Shown: positions 1-7,318 of the stretch, in pieces | Layout: each line of letters starts with the position of its first letter | Position numbering within the stretch: position 1 is the first letter of the stretch | Origin: Armatimonadota bacterium | Lineage (GTDB): Bacteria; Armatimonadota; UBA10988 | Direction of reading: 5' to 3' | Length of the DNA: 11,186 bases | Assembly: GCA_016183835.1 (NCBI GenBank) | Contig: JACPDV010000214.1 | Coordinates: 1 to 11,186 of the forward strand | The notes under the pieces: generated by a model | What the model was told of the DNA's origin: nothing | Database searches by the model: none | Seen by the model: the letters and a program-made list of their open reading frames with translations, nothing else | Position numbers and translations under genes: made by a program

Positions 1-765
<765 letters not shown>

Positions 766-872
766 GGGCGGCGATGGTAGCACGCCAGGTGGGAAGAGGG
801 GAAGGGGAAGGCGGGGAAGAGGTCGGAAGGAGGCGGCCGGCGGGTGGCGGAGATCCCTGGGGGAGACCCGTT
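766..872. promoter_or_regulatory. Divergent intergenic region with a polypurine tract
   Basis: This 107-base gap separates the divergent cysteine desulfurase and ceramidase-like genes, so it must hold both promoters. I see no convincing -35/-10 pair. Its striking content is a purine-only run on the plus strand at 791-811, continued with few interruptions to 833 and built from GGGGAAG-like units. A strong Shine-Dalgarno for the plus-strand gene (GGGGGAG, about 859-865) sits 7-8 bases before its GTG. Confidence 0.4.
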
Positions 873-2153
873 GTGCGTTTCGGCCTGGCATGCTGCGATA
901 TCACCCCCGATGGCCCTGTCTACCTGGCCGGCTACGCCGCGCGCACCACGCCGTCCGAAGGCGCCTACCTGCCGCTTGAAGCCCGTGCCCTGGTGCTCGA
1001 CGACGAACAGGGCGGACGGCTCGTGTGGGTCACCGCCGACCTGATCGGCTTCGACTTCGAGCTGGGCGAGGCGGTCCTCCAGGCCACGGCGGCGGCCTGC
1101 GGCCTGGACTCCGAGGCGGTCTTACTGAGCTGCTCCCACACCCATTGCGGTCCGACGCTGCGCGCTCACGACCAGGATCTGTTCGGCCCCGACGCCGTCG
1201 GCGGGTACGACCGCGAGCTGCTCGAGCGGCTGCCGCGGCTGGCTACGGAGGCGCTGGACGGGCTGCGGCCCGGTGCGCTGCGCTACGGCGCCGGCGACTG
1301 CCGGATGGGGATCTGCCGGCGGCGGACCGTCGACGGCTGCACCGTCATGGCGCCCAACCCGGACGGCTTCATGGACCCCGAACTGCCGGTGCTGGCCGTG
1401 TTCGACCGGGATGCCGGCCTGGCGGCGGCGGTGGTCTCCTACGGCTGCCACCCCACGACGATGGGCGGGCAGCTCATTGGGCCGGACTACATCGGCTGGC
1501 TGCGCGCCGGCCTGGCCGAGAGCCACCCCGGCGTGGCGGTGCTGTTCGCCAACGGATGTGGTGGTGACGTGAAGCCCAACAACGTGGAGGGCGGCCGCTT
1601 CCGCGCCGGGCCGCTGAGCGAGGTGGAGCGCTGCGGGCGCGAGGTCGCCGCGGCGGCGCGCGCCGTGCTCGACGGGCCGCTGCGCCCGGTGGGCGGCCGC
1701 CTGCGCAGCCGGCGGGAGACCATCAGGCTGCCGCTCCAGCCGCCCTACCCGCGAGAGGTGTACGAGCAGGCGGTCAACGGCGGCAACCAGTGGTTCGGGG
1801 ACTGGGGCCGGGCGGTGCTGGCCAGGCTCGACGCCGGCGAGCCGCTGCCGTCGGAGCTGCCGTTCATGGTCCAGGTGGTGTCGCTGGGCGACTCGTTGTG
1901 CCTCGTGGCGCTGGGCGGCGAAGTCTGCTGCGGCGTCGGCCGAAGGGTGAAGGAAGCGCTGCGTGCGCGGTGGCCGGAGGTGATGGTGACGGCGTATGCC
2001 AACGCCCTCAACGGCTACCAGGCCTCCCGGGCTCAGTTCCCTGACGGCGGCTACGAGGTGGACGAGTGGTACCGCTACTCGTCCCTGCCGGCGCCCTACG
2101 ACCCGGGGATCGAGGACCTCATCACCGCGGCGGCAGAACGGCTGGCCGTTTGA
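873..2153 (+). CDS. Neutral/alkaline ceramidase N-terminal-domain-like metal hydrolase, no signal peptide
   Basis: This 426-residue protein matches the catalytic domain of neutral/alkaline non-lysosomal ceramidases, zinc enzymes that cleave the amide of N-acylated sphingoid bases. It opens with CDITP and GYAAR (7-20), followed by SCSHTHCGP with H89 and H91, YGCHPTTMGG with H193, then FANGCGGDVKPN. LGGEVCCGVG holds E350 and NGYQASRAQFPDGGYE holds Y382. By family comparison H89 or H91, H193, E350 and Y382 are likely metal ligands. Secreted ceramidases are about 650-700 residues with a signal peptide and a C-terminal Ig-like domain; both are absent here, so the protein should be cytoplasmic and the substrate is open. 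The GTG at 873 is preferred over an upstream ATG at 774 because homology starts there and GGGGGAG precedes it. The extra upstream residues would be encoded by a low-complexity purine tract. Its stop is 3 bases from the convergent neighbour's stop. Confidence 0.85.
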   Translation: MRFGLACCDITPDGPVYLAGYAARTTPSEGAYLPLEARALVLDDEQGGRLVWVTADLIGFDFELGEAVLQATAAACGLDSEAVLLSCSHTHCGPTLRAHDQDLFGPDAVGGYDRELLERLPRLATEALDGLRPGALRYGAGDCRMGICRRRTVDGCTVMAPNPDGFMDPELPVLAVFDRDAGLAAAVVSYGCHPTTMGGQLIGPDYIGWLRAGLAESHPGVAVLFANGCGGDVKPNNVEGGRFRAGPLSEVERCGREVAAAARAVLDGPLRPVGGRLRSRRETIRLPLQPPYPREVYEQAVNGGNQWFGDWGRAVLARLDAGEPLPSELPFMVQVVSLGDSLCLVALGGEVCCGVGRRVKEALRARWPEVMVTAYANALNGYQASRAQFPDGGYEVDEWYRYSSLPAPYDPGIEDLITAAAERLAV

Positions 2154-2156
2154 GAC

Positions 2157-3203
2157 TCAAAGGTGCCGGCGCACCGCCTCGACCAGCTCGACATGCCCGT
2201 CCAGCTCCGGGCCGAAGGCGAACAGGCCGCGCGTGGTGAACGCCAGGAGCAGGACTCGCGCGCCGCTGACCGCCAGGTCCTCGTCGTAGGCGCCCTGCCG
2301 CAAGAGCAGCAGCGCTCGCCGCGCCTGCCACCACGGATGCCACAGCAAGAGCCAGGCCAACGGAGCCCACGCCGCGCGACTGCCCAGCTCCAGGACCGTG
2401 ATCGAGCGGATCGCCTGCCACGGCAGGAAGCGCTTGTGCCACCAGCTCTTGAGCACCAGGCCGAGCGTGGTCACCGCCACATAGCGCCCGCCGCCGAGCA
2501 GCCCGCCGGCCACCAGCCCCGCCAGCACCAGCCCCTCGAACCAGTAGAGCCGGTGGTCGTGGGGCAGGTAACGGTGCCACACGATGGCCGCGACCGTGGC
2601 GGCGAAGAGCACCCCGAAGCGCGTCAGCGCGCCGAGCCCGTGGAAGCGGTGGACCGACTGCACGACGCCCACGCCGTCCGCCGGCGGGCCGTGGAGGAGT
2701 GCTTTGCAGCGGAAGCAGCGCTCGGAGATCTCCGGGTTCGGATCGCCGCACGCGGGGCAGTAGATCCGCCGCACCACGCCGGCCACGGCCGCGGCGCGGT
2801 GCTCCGGCGCAACGGGCCCGGCTGGAGCGCCGGCCGCCACGGCCAGCCGCTCGGCCAGCGCCGCCAGCTCGCCGTCGTCGAACCAGATCCCGCCACAGGC
2901 CGGGCAGCGGTCGAGCAGGATCTCCTCGGCGTAGCCCAGGTGGTGGGGCTTCAGCGGCGTGCCGTCGGTGGGGCAGGCGTGGGAGCCGCCGACCGGTGGC
3001 GCGAGGCCAGGGGTGAACTCGGTCTCCAACTCGTCCAGCACGTCCGGCGGGTCGTTCGCCAGCCCGCGGAGCGCCGGGGCGCCGAGCCACAGGCCGCCGC
3101 ACACGTCGCAGCCGTCGCCCTCGACGCCCATGTCCCGCCAGCGCCGGAGCGGCGCGGCGCACACCGGGCAGGGCAGGATCTCATGGGCACGGTCGATGGA
3201 CAT
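2157..3203 (-). CDS. Membrane protein with three zinc ribbons, two TM helices and a PH-like C-terminal domain (intact copy)
   Basis: This 348-residue protein has no function I recognise, but its architecture is clear. Ribbon 1 (C12, C15, C32, C35; CDVCGGLWL) and ribbon 2 (C77, C100, C103; CPACGGIWFDDGEL) are of the zf-TFIIB type. D80 replaces the second cysteine of ribbon 2. A third ribbon has C149, C152, C163 and C166. Hydrophobic segments at about 196-213 and 219-237 form a hairpin. Residues 240-348 (KRFLPWQAIRSITVLELGSR through FTTRGLFAFGPELD to VEAVRRHL) resemble bacterial PH-type domains, in which an alternating strand pattern ends in an amphipathic helix; this is inferred from pattern only. 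It is a tandem paralogue of the gene at 3208-4284, with only 4 bases between them and a weak Shine-Dalgarno, which suggests translational coupling. The Cys-rich N-terminus and C-terminal domain are probably on the same, cytoplasmic, side. Confidence 0.85.
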   Translation of the reverse strand: MSIDRAHEILPCPVCAAPLRRWRDMGVEGDGCDVCGGLWLGAPALRGLANDPPDVLDELETEFTPGLAPPVGGSHACPTDGTPLKPHHLGYAEEILLDRCPACGGIWFDDGELAALAERLAVAAGAPAGPVAPEHRAAAVAGVVRRIYCPACGDPNPEISERCFRCKALLHGPPADGVGVVQSVHRFHGLGALTRFGVLFAATVAAIVWHRYLPHDHRLYWFEGLVLAGLVAGGLLGGGRYVAVTTLGLVLKSWWHKRFLPWQAIRSITVLELGSRAAWAPLAWLLLWHPWWQARRALLLLRQGAYDEDLAVSGARVLLLAFTTRGLFAFGPELDGHVELVEAVRRHL

Positions 3204-3207
3204 CGGG

Positions 3208-4011
3208 TCAGTCCAGGTGCCGGCGGATGCGGTCCACCAGCTCGTAGTGGTTGCGCAGGTCGGGGCCGAGCCACACTACGCCGCGCGTGGTGTTGAGCAC
3301 CATCAGGACCTTCGGCGGCTTGTCGTTGAGCGCGGTGGCGTTCCGGTCGCAGGCATCTTCGAAGCTCCCGTAGCTGTAGCAGCCGTACCTGCCCCAGCCG
3401 CGCATGGCGTTCAGGATGGGCGCCCACGGTGCGCGCGAGCCGAGGTCGGTCACGTAGCCGGTGCGGATCGCGTCCCACGGCACGAACCGGACCGAGAACA
3501 GCGACCGCAGCAGGAAGCCGCGGTCCGTGAGGTCCACGGCGTAGGGCTTGCACAGCCACCGCGAGGCGCCGAGCGCGACCACCAGGAGGAGGATGCTCCA
3601 GCCGGTCTCCATGGGCAGGTACTCGCCGATGCCCAGCGTCCGCCCGCGGTAGTCGGGTTTGTCGAAGAGGAACACGGCGAGGACGACCAGGATCAGCAGA
3701 TCGCGGAGGAGCCACAGCGGGTTGTAGGAGTAGGTCGCGGTGACCTGCCCGATGCCGCCCTGTGGCGGGGCGTGCAGGTTGGCCTGGCAGCGGTCGCAGT
3801 AGCGCGACACGGCCGGATTCGGCGCGCCGCAGGCGGGGCACTCGACGCGTTCGATCAGCCCGGCGGCGAGGGCGGCGTGCGCGGCGGGCGGGTGCTCGGG
3901 CGAGCGCTGGAGGGTCGGCCGGGCGGCCCGCGGCAGCTTGCCGGCCAGCGCGACGAGCTCGCCGTGGTCGAACCAGATGCCCTTGCAGGTGCGGCAGCCG
4001 TCGAGCTTCAC
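3208..4011 (-). pseudogene. Upstream zinc-ribbon/TM/PH-like paralogue, portion after the internal amber codon
   Basis: This is the larger open part of a gene whose natural extent is 3208-4284 (358 codons). An in-frame TAG at 4126-4128 (codon 53) interrupts it. The only standard start after that TAG is the GTG at 4009-4011 (codon 92). It would cut ribbon 2 between its first half (C74, C77) and second half (C97, C100 in CRTCKGIWFDHGEL), so independent translation from it looks unlikely. Downstream it keeps ribbon 3 at codons C149, C152, C163 and C166, the same numbers as in the intact neighbour, plus membrane segments near 188-207 and 230-246. A PH-like end follows, with FVPWDAIR, LGSRAPWAP, NTTRGVVWLGPD and VDRIRRHLD. 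Shared motifs with the 348-residue neighbour show tandem duplication. Reading stays open for more than 300 codons after the TAG, so the lesion is recent, read through, or a sequencing error. Confidence 0.75.
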
Positions 4012-4125
4012 ATCGGGCGCGTGGGGGAAGCTGAACCCGCACAGCGGCTCGCGGCACTTGGGGCAGAGACTGTTGCCGCCGCCGGTGGCCGCGGCGAGGC
4101 CCGGCTGGAACTGCCCGTCGAGATG

Positions 4126-4284
4126 CTAGAGGGCGCTCTCGCCGCGCTGCGCCACGGCCTGCAGCTCGTGCCCGTCGAACCACACTCCGCCGCACTGGTC
4201 GCAGCCGTCCACGGTGACCCCGCCGGGCGGCCAGGGCCGGAGCGGCCCGCCGCAGGCGGGGCATTCGCGGGGCAAGTCGGACAT
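4126..4284 (-). CDS. Single zf-TFIIB ribbon peptide of 52 residues: N-terminal part of the interrupted paralogue
   Basis: The ATG at 4282-4284 follows GGGGAGA by about 4 bases and begins MSDLPRECPACGGPL. C8, C11, C28 and C31 with CDQCGGVWFDGHEL make one complete TFIIB-type zinc ribbon before the TAG at codon 53. Aligned with the intact neighbour, the frame continues past the stop with HLDGQFQPGL, matching ELETEFTPGL there, so this is the front of the 3208-4284 gene. As it stands it could be made as a free one-ribbon peptide, since the stop falls in the linker after the ribbon rather than within it. I regard it as part of a broken or recoded gene rather than a designed small protein. Confidence 0.6.
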   Translation of the reverse strand: MSDLPRECPACGGPLRPWPPGGVTVDGCDQCGGVWFDGHELQAVAQRGESAL

Positions 4285-4296
4285 GGCGTCTCCCCG

Positions 4297-4324
4297 GCGC
4301 CGCGACTCCGGACAGTCGCGGCGC
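4297..4324 (-). promoter_or_regulatory. GC-rich hairpin just upstream of the zinc-ribbon gene's ribosome site
   Basis: Positions 4297-4307 and 4314-4324 form a perfect 11-bp inverted repeat (arm GCGCCGCGACT) around a 6-base loop. On the minus-strand transcript the hairpin ends 1-2 bases before the GGGGAGA Shine-Dalgarno of the gene starting at 4284. It could control ribosome access, protect the 5' end, or act at DNA level as an operator. It has no U-tract, so it is not a standard terminator. The structure is seen directly; the function is inferred. Confidence 0.45.
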
Positions 4325-4405
4325 GTCCCACCGATTCAAGCGTGCGCGATGGGGCAGAGTGCGTCAAGTCGGCGGGATTCTCTGGCCGCCGGAGCTCCGC
4401 GTTGC

Positions 4406-4452
4406 CCGCTCCGGGCACCCCCTCCTTGCCAAGGAGGGGGTGCCCGGAGCGG
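4406..4452. repeat. Perfect 23-bp inverted repeat (dispersed palindromic element or terminator)
   Basis: Arms 4406-4428 and 4430-4452 are exact reverse complements around a single central base. The core reads GGGCACCCCCTCCTTG before the centre. In practice the hairpin loop would be about 5-7 bases (TTGCCAA). It begins 17 bases after the stop of the AEC permease, on the gap side before the zinc-ribbon gene. Neither side has a T-run, so intrinsic termination is unproven, though such a stem could block 3' exonucleases. Its length, perfection and intergenic position resemble REP/MITE-like palindromes dispersed in many GC-rich genomes. Only one copy is in this window, so dispersal is inferred. Confidence 0.75.
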
Positions 4453-4468
4453 TGTGCGCGGCCCCGCT

Positions 4469-5410
4469 CTACCCCCCGAACACCGCCCGCGCGACGAAGA
4501 TCGTCAGTCCCACCGTCGCCGCGCTCGTCAGCGTCGTCACGAACACCACCTGCGCCGCGAAGTCCGGCTCGCTGTCGTGCTCCACCGCCAGGATCGCCGT
4601 GTTCACCGCCGTCGGCACGCTCGACGAAATGAGGAGCATCTCCGCCGTCGGCCCGCGCCAGCCGACTGCGCTCAACAGGCCGAAGGCCACCACCGAGCCG
4701 AGCACCAGCCGGGCGAAGGTCGCCGCCACCACCGAGCGCACCCCGTGGTGCCAGCGCACCAGCGCGAGCTGTGCGCCGAGCGTCATCAGCGCCACCGGCA
4801 CCAGCCCGCCCGCCGCCGACTCGAGCGTCTTCAGGGCGAACCCCGGCAGGCTCACCACCTTGAACTGCAGCAGCAGGCCGAGCGCCACCGCATACGGGAA
4901 CGGCATCCGGAAGTACTCGCCCAGCGCCGACCGGAAGCCCACGGCGCGGTGCCGCATGATCACCTGTCCGAGGCTGAAAAGCGTCGCGTTCTGGGTCGCC
5001 AACACAATGGCCTGCAGCCCCACCGCCGCCGAGTCCTTGCCGTAGAGCAGGGCGATCAGCGGATAGCCGTAGTTGCCGCTGTTGTAGAACATCAGCGCCA
5101 GCGCGAAGGCCGCCGCCAGCCCCGGCGGGTAGCCGCGCAACGCCGTCCAGGCCCGCGCCACGCCGTACATCACCACTTCCAGGACCACCACAAAGCCGAA
5201 CACGCGGAGCAGGTCGGCCGCCGAAAGGACCGCTTTGCTCAGTGCGTAGCACGCCAGCGCCGGGACGAAGACGTAGAGGTTGGCGCGGGTGAGGGTCTTC
5301 ATGTCCAGCCCCACGCGGCGCTGGAGGGCGAAGCCGGCCGCCATGAGGAGGAACAGCGGCAGCAGATTGTCGCGGAAGATGGCGGCCAGGGCGAGCAGGG
5401 GTGTGGTCAT
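4469..5410 (-). CDS. AEC (auxin efflux carrier) family transporter
   Basis: This 313-residue, strongly hydrophobic inner-membrane protein has the length and motifs of bacterial AEC permeases, a family with inverted-repeat topology that exports small organic anions; the only well-studied bacterial relatives handle malonate or malate. FYNSGNYGYPL (about 108-118) is the crossover motif of the first half. The second half has LMTLGAQLAL and SSVPTAVNTAILAVEHDSEPDFA, then an FVTTLTSAAT helix. The ATG at 5408-5410 has GGAG 6 bases upstream. It ends in TAG, which shows TAG is a real stop in this genome. It is divergent from arsS across about 150 bases, so co-regulation is possible, but nothing in the sequence shows it carries an arsenical. 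Downstream are the palindrome and the zinc-ribbon pair on the same strand. Family certain, substrate unknown. Confidence 0.9.
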   Translation of the reverse strand: MTTPLLALAAIFRDNLLPLFLLMAAGFALQRRVGLDMKTLTRANLYVFVPALACYALSKAVLSAADLLRVFGFVVVLEVVMYGVARAWTALRGYPPGLAAAFALALMFYNSGNYGYPLIALLYGKDSAAVGLQAIVLATQNATLFSLGQVIMRHRAVGFRSALGEYFRMPFPYAVALGLLLQFKVVSLPGFALKTLESAAGGLVPVALMTLGAQLALVRWHHGVRSVVAATFARLVLGSVVAFGLLSAVGWRGPTAEMLLISSSVPTAVNTAILAVEHDSEPDFAAQVVFVTTLTSAATVGLTIFVARAVFGG

Positions 5411-5561
5411 CTACGGCTCCGGCCCCTCGTCGCTCCACCGACCGACCGCCTGACCGCGCATCAGCCCGACCTCTCCGCGAACGATAGCCGAACCACCCCG
5501 AGGACGCAACCGGGGCCACTTCGGGTTGCAACGGATCGCCCCCTTGCAGCAACATGACAGC
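5411..5561. promoter_or_regulatory. Divergent intergenic region between AEC transporter and arsS
   Basis: This 151-base gap must hold the promoters of both divergent genes. I find no confident sigma-70 boxes. Small features are a 6-bp inverted repeat (GCAACC 5506-5511, GGTTGC 5524-5529) and a three-codon reading frame ATGACAGCATGA (5554-5565) whose TGA overlaps the arsS ATG. A GGAG near 5417-5420 on the minus strand serves the transporter. No ArsR-type operator was recognised by eye. Confidence 0.3.
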
Positions 5562-6521
5562 ATGACCTTCGCCGAGCAAGTCGCGCCGGTCGTCGGCCCG
5601 CTGCGCCGTGCCGGCGTGGACGCCCTGCAGATCAACGTCGGCCGCCTCTGCAACCAGGCCTGCGTCCACTGCCACGTGGACGCCGGGCCGAAGCGAACCG
5701 AGGTGATGAGCCCCGACGTCGCCGAGCGGATCCTCGACTGGCTGGCGGGCACCGCCGTGCCCACCGTGGACATCACCGGCGGCGCGCCGGAGATGGCGCC
5801 CTGCTTCCGCCGCCTCGTCGCCCGCGCCCGGGCGCTGGGCCGCGACGTGATCGTGCGGCACAACCTGACCATCCAACAGGTGGCGGGTTACGAGGATCTC
5901 CCGGCGTTCTTCGCCGGCCAGGCGGTGCGGGTGGTGGCGTCGCTGCCCTGCTACCTGAAAGACAACGTGGACCGGCAGCGCGGCCGCGGCGCGCACGCGG
6001 CCAGCGTCGCCGGCTTGCGGCGGCTCAACGCCCTGGGCTACGGCCGGCCGGGCAGCGGGCTGCGGCTCGACCTGGTCTACAACCCACTCGGCCCCAGCCT
6101 GCCGACGCCGCAGGAGGCCCTCCGCGCAGCCTACGCCCAGCACCTCCGTGACGAGTACGGTGTGGTGTTCAACGAGCTGCTGACCATCACCAACGTGGCC
6201 ATCAACCGCTTCCGCCTGCAGCTCATCCGCGAGGGCGCGCTGGAGCGCTACGAGAAGCTGCTCGAGGAGCACTTCAACCCGGCGGTGGTGGCGCGGCTGA
6301 TGTGCCGCTCGCTGGTCAGCGTGGACTGGCTGGGCTACGTCTACGACTGTGATTTCAACCAGATGCTCGGGATGCGTCTGGGGAACGGCACGGCGCGACG
6401 CCTGTGGGAGCTGCGACTTGACGATTTGGCGGGCTCGAAGATACTGACGGGAAGACATTGCTACGCCTGCACTGCCGGGGCGGGGAGCAGTTGCGGCGGG
6501 TCGTTGGGCCGAGAGGAATGA
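5562..6521 (+). CDS. arsS: ArsS-type radical SAM protein (arsenosugar biosynthesis)
   Basis: ArsS is proposed to attach the 5'-deoxyadenosyl group of SAM to dimethylated arsenic, forming the precursor of oxo-arsenosugars, after ArsM has methylated arsenite. This 319-residue protein has CNQACVHCHVDAGPKRTE with the [4Fe-4S] cysteines C30, C34 and C37 in the CX3CX2C pattern, DITGGAPEM (SAM-binding GGE-like motif), PLGPSLP, and the diagnostic C-terminal HCYACTAGAGSSCGGSL. The family's usual RCNLTI is RHNLTI here, so one conserved cysteine is histidine. The ATG at 5562 is chosen because homology begins there; a TTG at 5526 would add 12 residues, and neither has a strong Shine-Dalgarno. No arsM, arsR or arsC gene lies in the window; neighbours are a divergent AEC permease and a downstream M48 lipoprotein 47 bases away. 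Family assignment is strong; the arsenic pathway role is inferred from the family. Confidence 0.92.
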   Translation: MTFAEQVAPVVGPLRRAGVDALQINVGRLCNQACVHCHVDAGPKRTEVMSPDVAERILDWLAGTAVPTVDITGGAPEMAPCFRRLVARARALGRDVIVRHNLTIQQVAGYEDLPAFFAGQAVRVVASLPCYLKDNVDRQRGRGAHAASVAGLRRLNALGYGRPGSGLRLDLVYNPLGPSLPTPQEALRAAYAQHLRDEYGVVFNELLTITNVAINRFRLQLIREGALERYEKLLEEHFNPAVVARLMCRSLVSVDWLGYVYDCDFNQMLGMRLGNGTARRLWELRLDDLAGSKILTGRHCYACTAGAGSSCGGSLGREE

Positions 6522-6527
6522 TCTCGG
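6509..6527 (+). other. Small hairpin enclosing the arsS stop codon
   Basis: CCGAGA (6509-6514) pairs with TCTCGG (6522-6527) around a 7-base loop whose end contains the arsS TGA (6519-6521). The 6-bp stem has no T-run, so it is not a convincing terminator. It might influence translation or mRNA processing between arsS and the protease gene. It may also be chance in GC-rich DNA. Confidence 0.25.
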
Positions 6528-6568
6528 AGATGCGCGGCGTTAACCGAATCGGGAGTGGAGAAGCAGCC

Positions 6569-7288
6569 ATGAGTACCACGAGGGCCGTCGTTGCGTGCTT
6601 GGCCACTGCCTGCCTGCTGGCCGCTTGCGGGCCGAGCGGGCCGCCGATGCTGGTGTCGCAGGACGACGAGATTGCCATCGGCCGCGAAGTGGCCGCGGAC
6701 GCCGAGAAGCAGTACGGCCAACCCCTGCGCCATGGGGTGCAGGTGGACCGGGTGAACGCCGTCTGGTCCCGCCTCCGGCCGCACACCACGCGCAACGTGC
6801 CCTACTCGGTGAACGTGCTCTACAGCCAGGAGATCAATGCCTTCGCCTGTCCCGGTGGGCCGCTGTACTTCTTCCGGGCGCTGGTTGATAGAATGAGTGA
6901 GGACGGCGAGCTGGCCTTCGTGGTGGGCCACGAGGCGAGCCACGTGGAGTGCGAGCACGGCCGCGAGAGTATCAACCAGGCGCTGCTGGTCAATGTGGGT
7001 GCGAGCGTCCTGCTCAAGGACCAGGGCCAGTTGGCGGACTTCGGGGCAAGCGTGGCTTACACGCTTTACAGCCAGGGCTACAGCCGGCAGCACGAGCGCG
7101 AGGCCGACAGCCGCGGCCTGAAGCTGATGGAAGCCGCCGGCTACGACCCGCAGTGGTCGCTCTCGGCGCTCAGGAAGCTCGGCGGCGACGAGCTTCACGG
7201 GCCGGCCAAGTGGCTCGCCTCGCATCCCTCGACGCCGGAACGCATCCGCCGCCTCGAGGCCCAGATCCAGGCCGACCGAGGACACTGA
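6569..7288 (+). CDS. M48-family zinc metalloprotease, lipoprotein
   Basis: This 239-residue protein starts with a short signal peptide ending in a lipobox (LLAAC, with C20 lipidated), followed by Ser at +3, so it should be anchored on the outer face of the membrane. The protease domain has HEASH (H121, E122, H125), with the third zinc ligand E178 in HEREADSRGLKLM, and NAFACPGGPLYFF, a usual M48 strand. LASHPSTPERIRRL near the end is the substrate-side His loop of LoiP/YcaL/BepA-type peptidases. It lacks the TPR domain of BepA, so it is the short quality-control form. The ATG at 6569 has GGAG 8 bases upstream; in-frame codons before it read back into the arsS tail. arsS is 47 bases upstream and the aminotransferase 30 bases downstream, so the three may be co-transcribed without being functionally linked. 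Confidence 0.92.
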   Translation: MSTTRAVVACLATACLLAACGPSGPPMLVSQDDEIAIGREVAADAEKQYGQPLRHGVQVDRVNAVWSRLRPHTTRNVPYSVNVLYSQEINAFACPGGPLYFFRALVDRMSEDGELAFVVGHEASHVECEHGRESINQALLVNVGASVLLKDQGQLADFGASVAYTLYSQGYSRQHEREADSRGLKLMEAAGYDPQWSLSALRKLGGDELHGPAKWLASHPSTPERIRRLEAQIQADRGH

Positions 7289-7318
7289 GGCGGCCGTTCG
7301 AGCGATAGAAGAGAGCCG

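Noticed and set aside
774..872. Extended N-terminus for the ceramidase-like protein from the ATG at 774
   Set aside because: The extension is encoded by the polypurine tract (Gly/Glu/Arg low complexity), and a strong Shine-Dalgarno precedes the GTG at 873, where homology begins.
2163..3296. A 377-codon plus-strand frame opposite the zinc-ribbon genes
   Set aside because: Composition is Arg/Gln/Ala-rich with no domain, and the opposite strand encodes clear zinc ribbons and membrane segments.
4126..4128. TAG as a recoded sense codon (alternative code or pyrrolysine)
   Set aside because: TAG is the normal end of the AEC and aminotransferase frames, and no supporting recoding element was seen.
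4406..4452. Palindrome as a classic Rho-independent terminator
   Set aside because: No T-run follows either arm on either strand. It is kept as a repeat with a possible barrier function.
4008..6458. An 816-codon open frame on the minus strand across the AEC, arsS and zinc-ribbon genes
   Set aside because: Its translation is low-complexity and antisense or out of frame to well-supported genes. GC-rich DNA gives long spurious frames.
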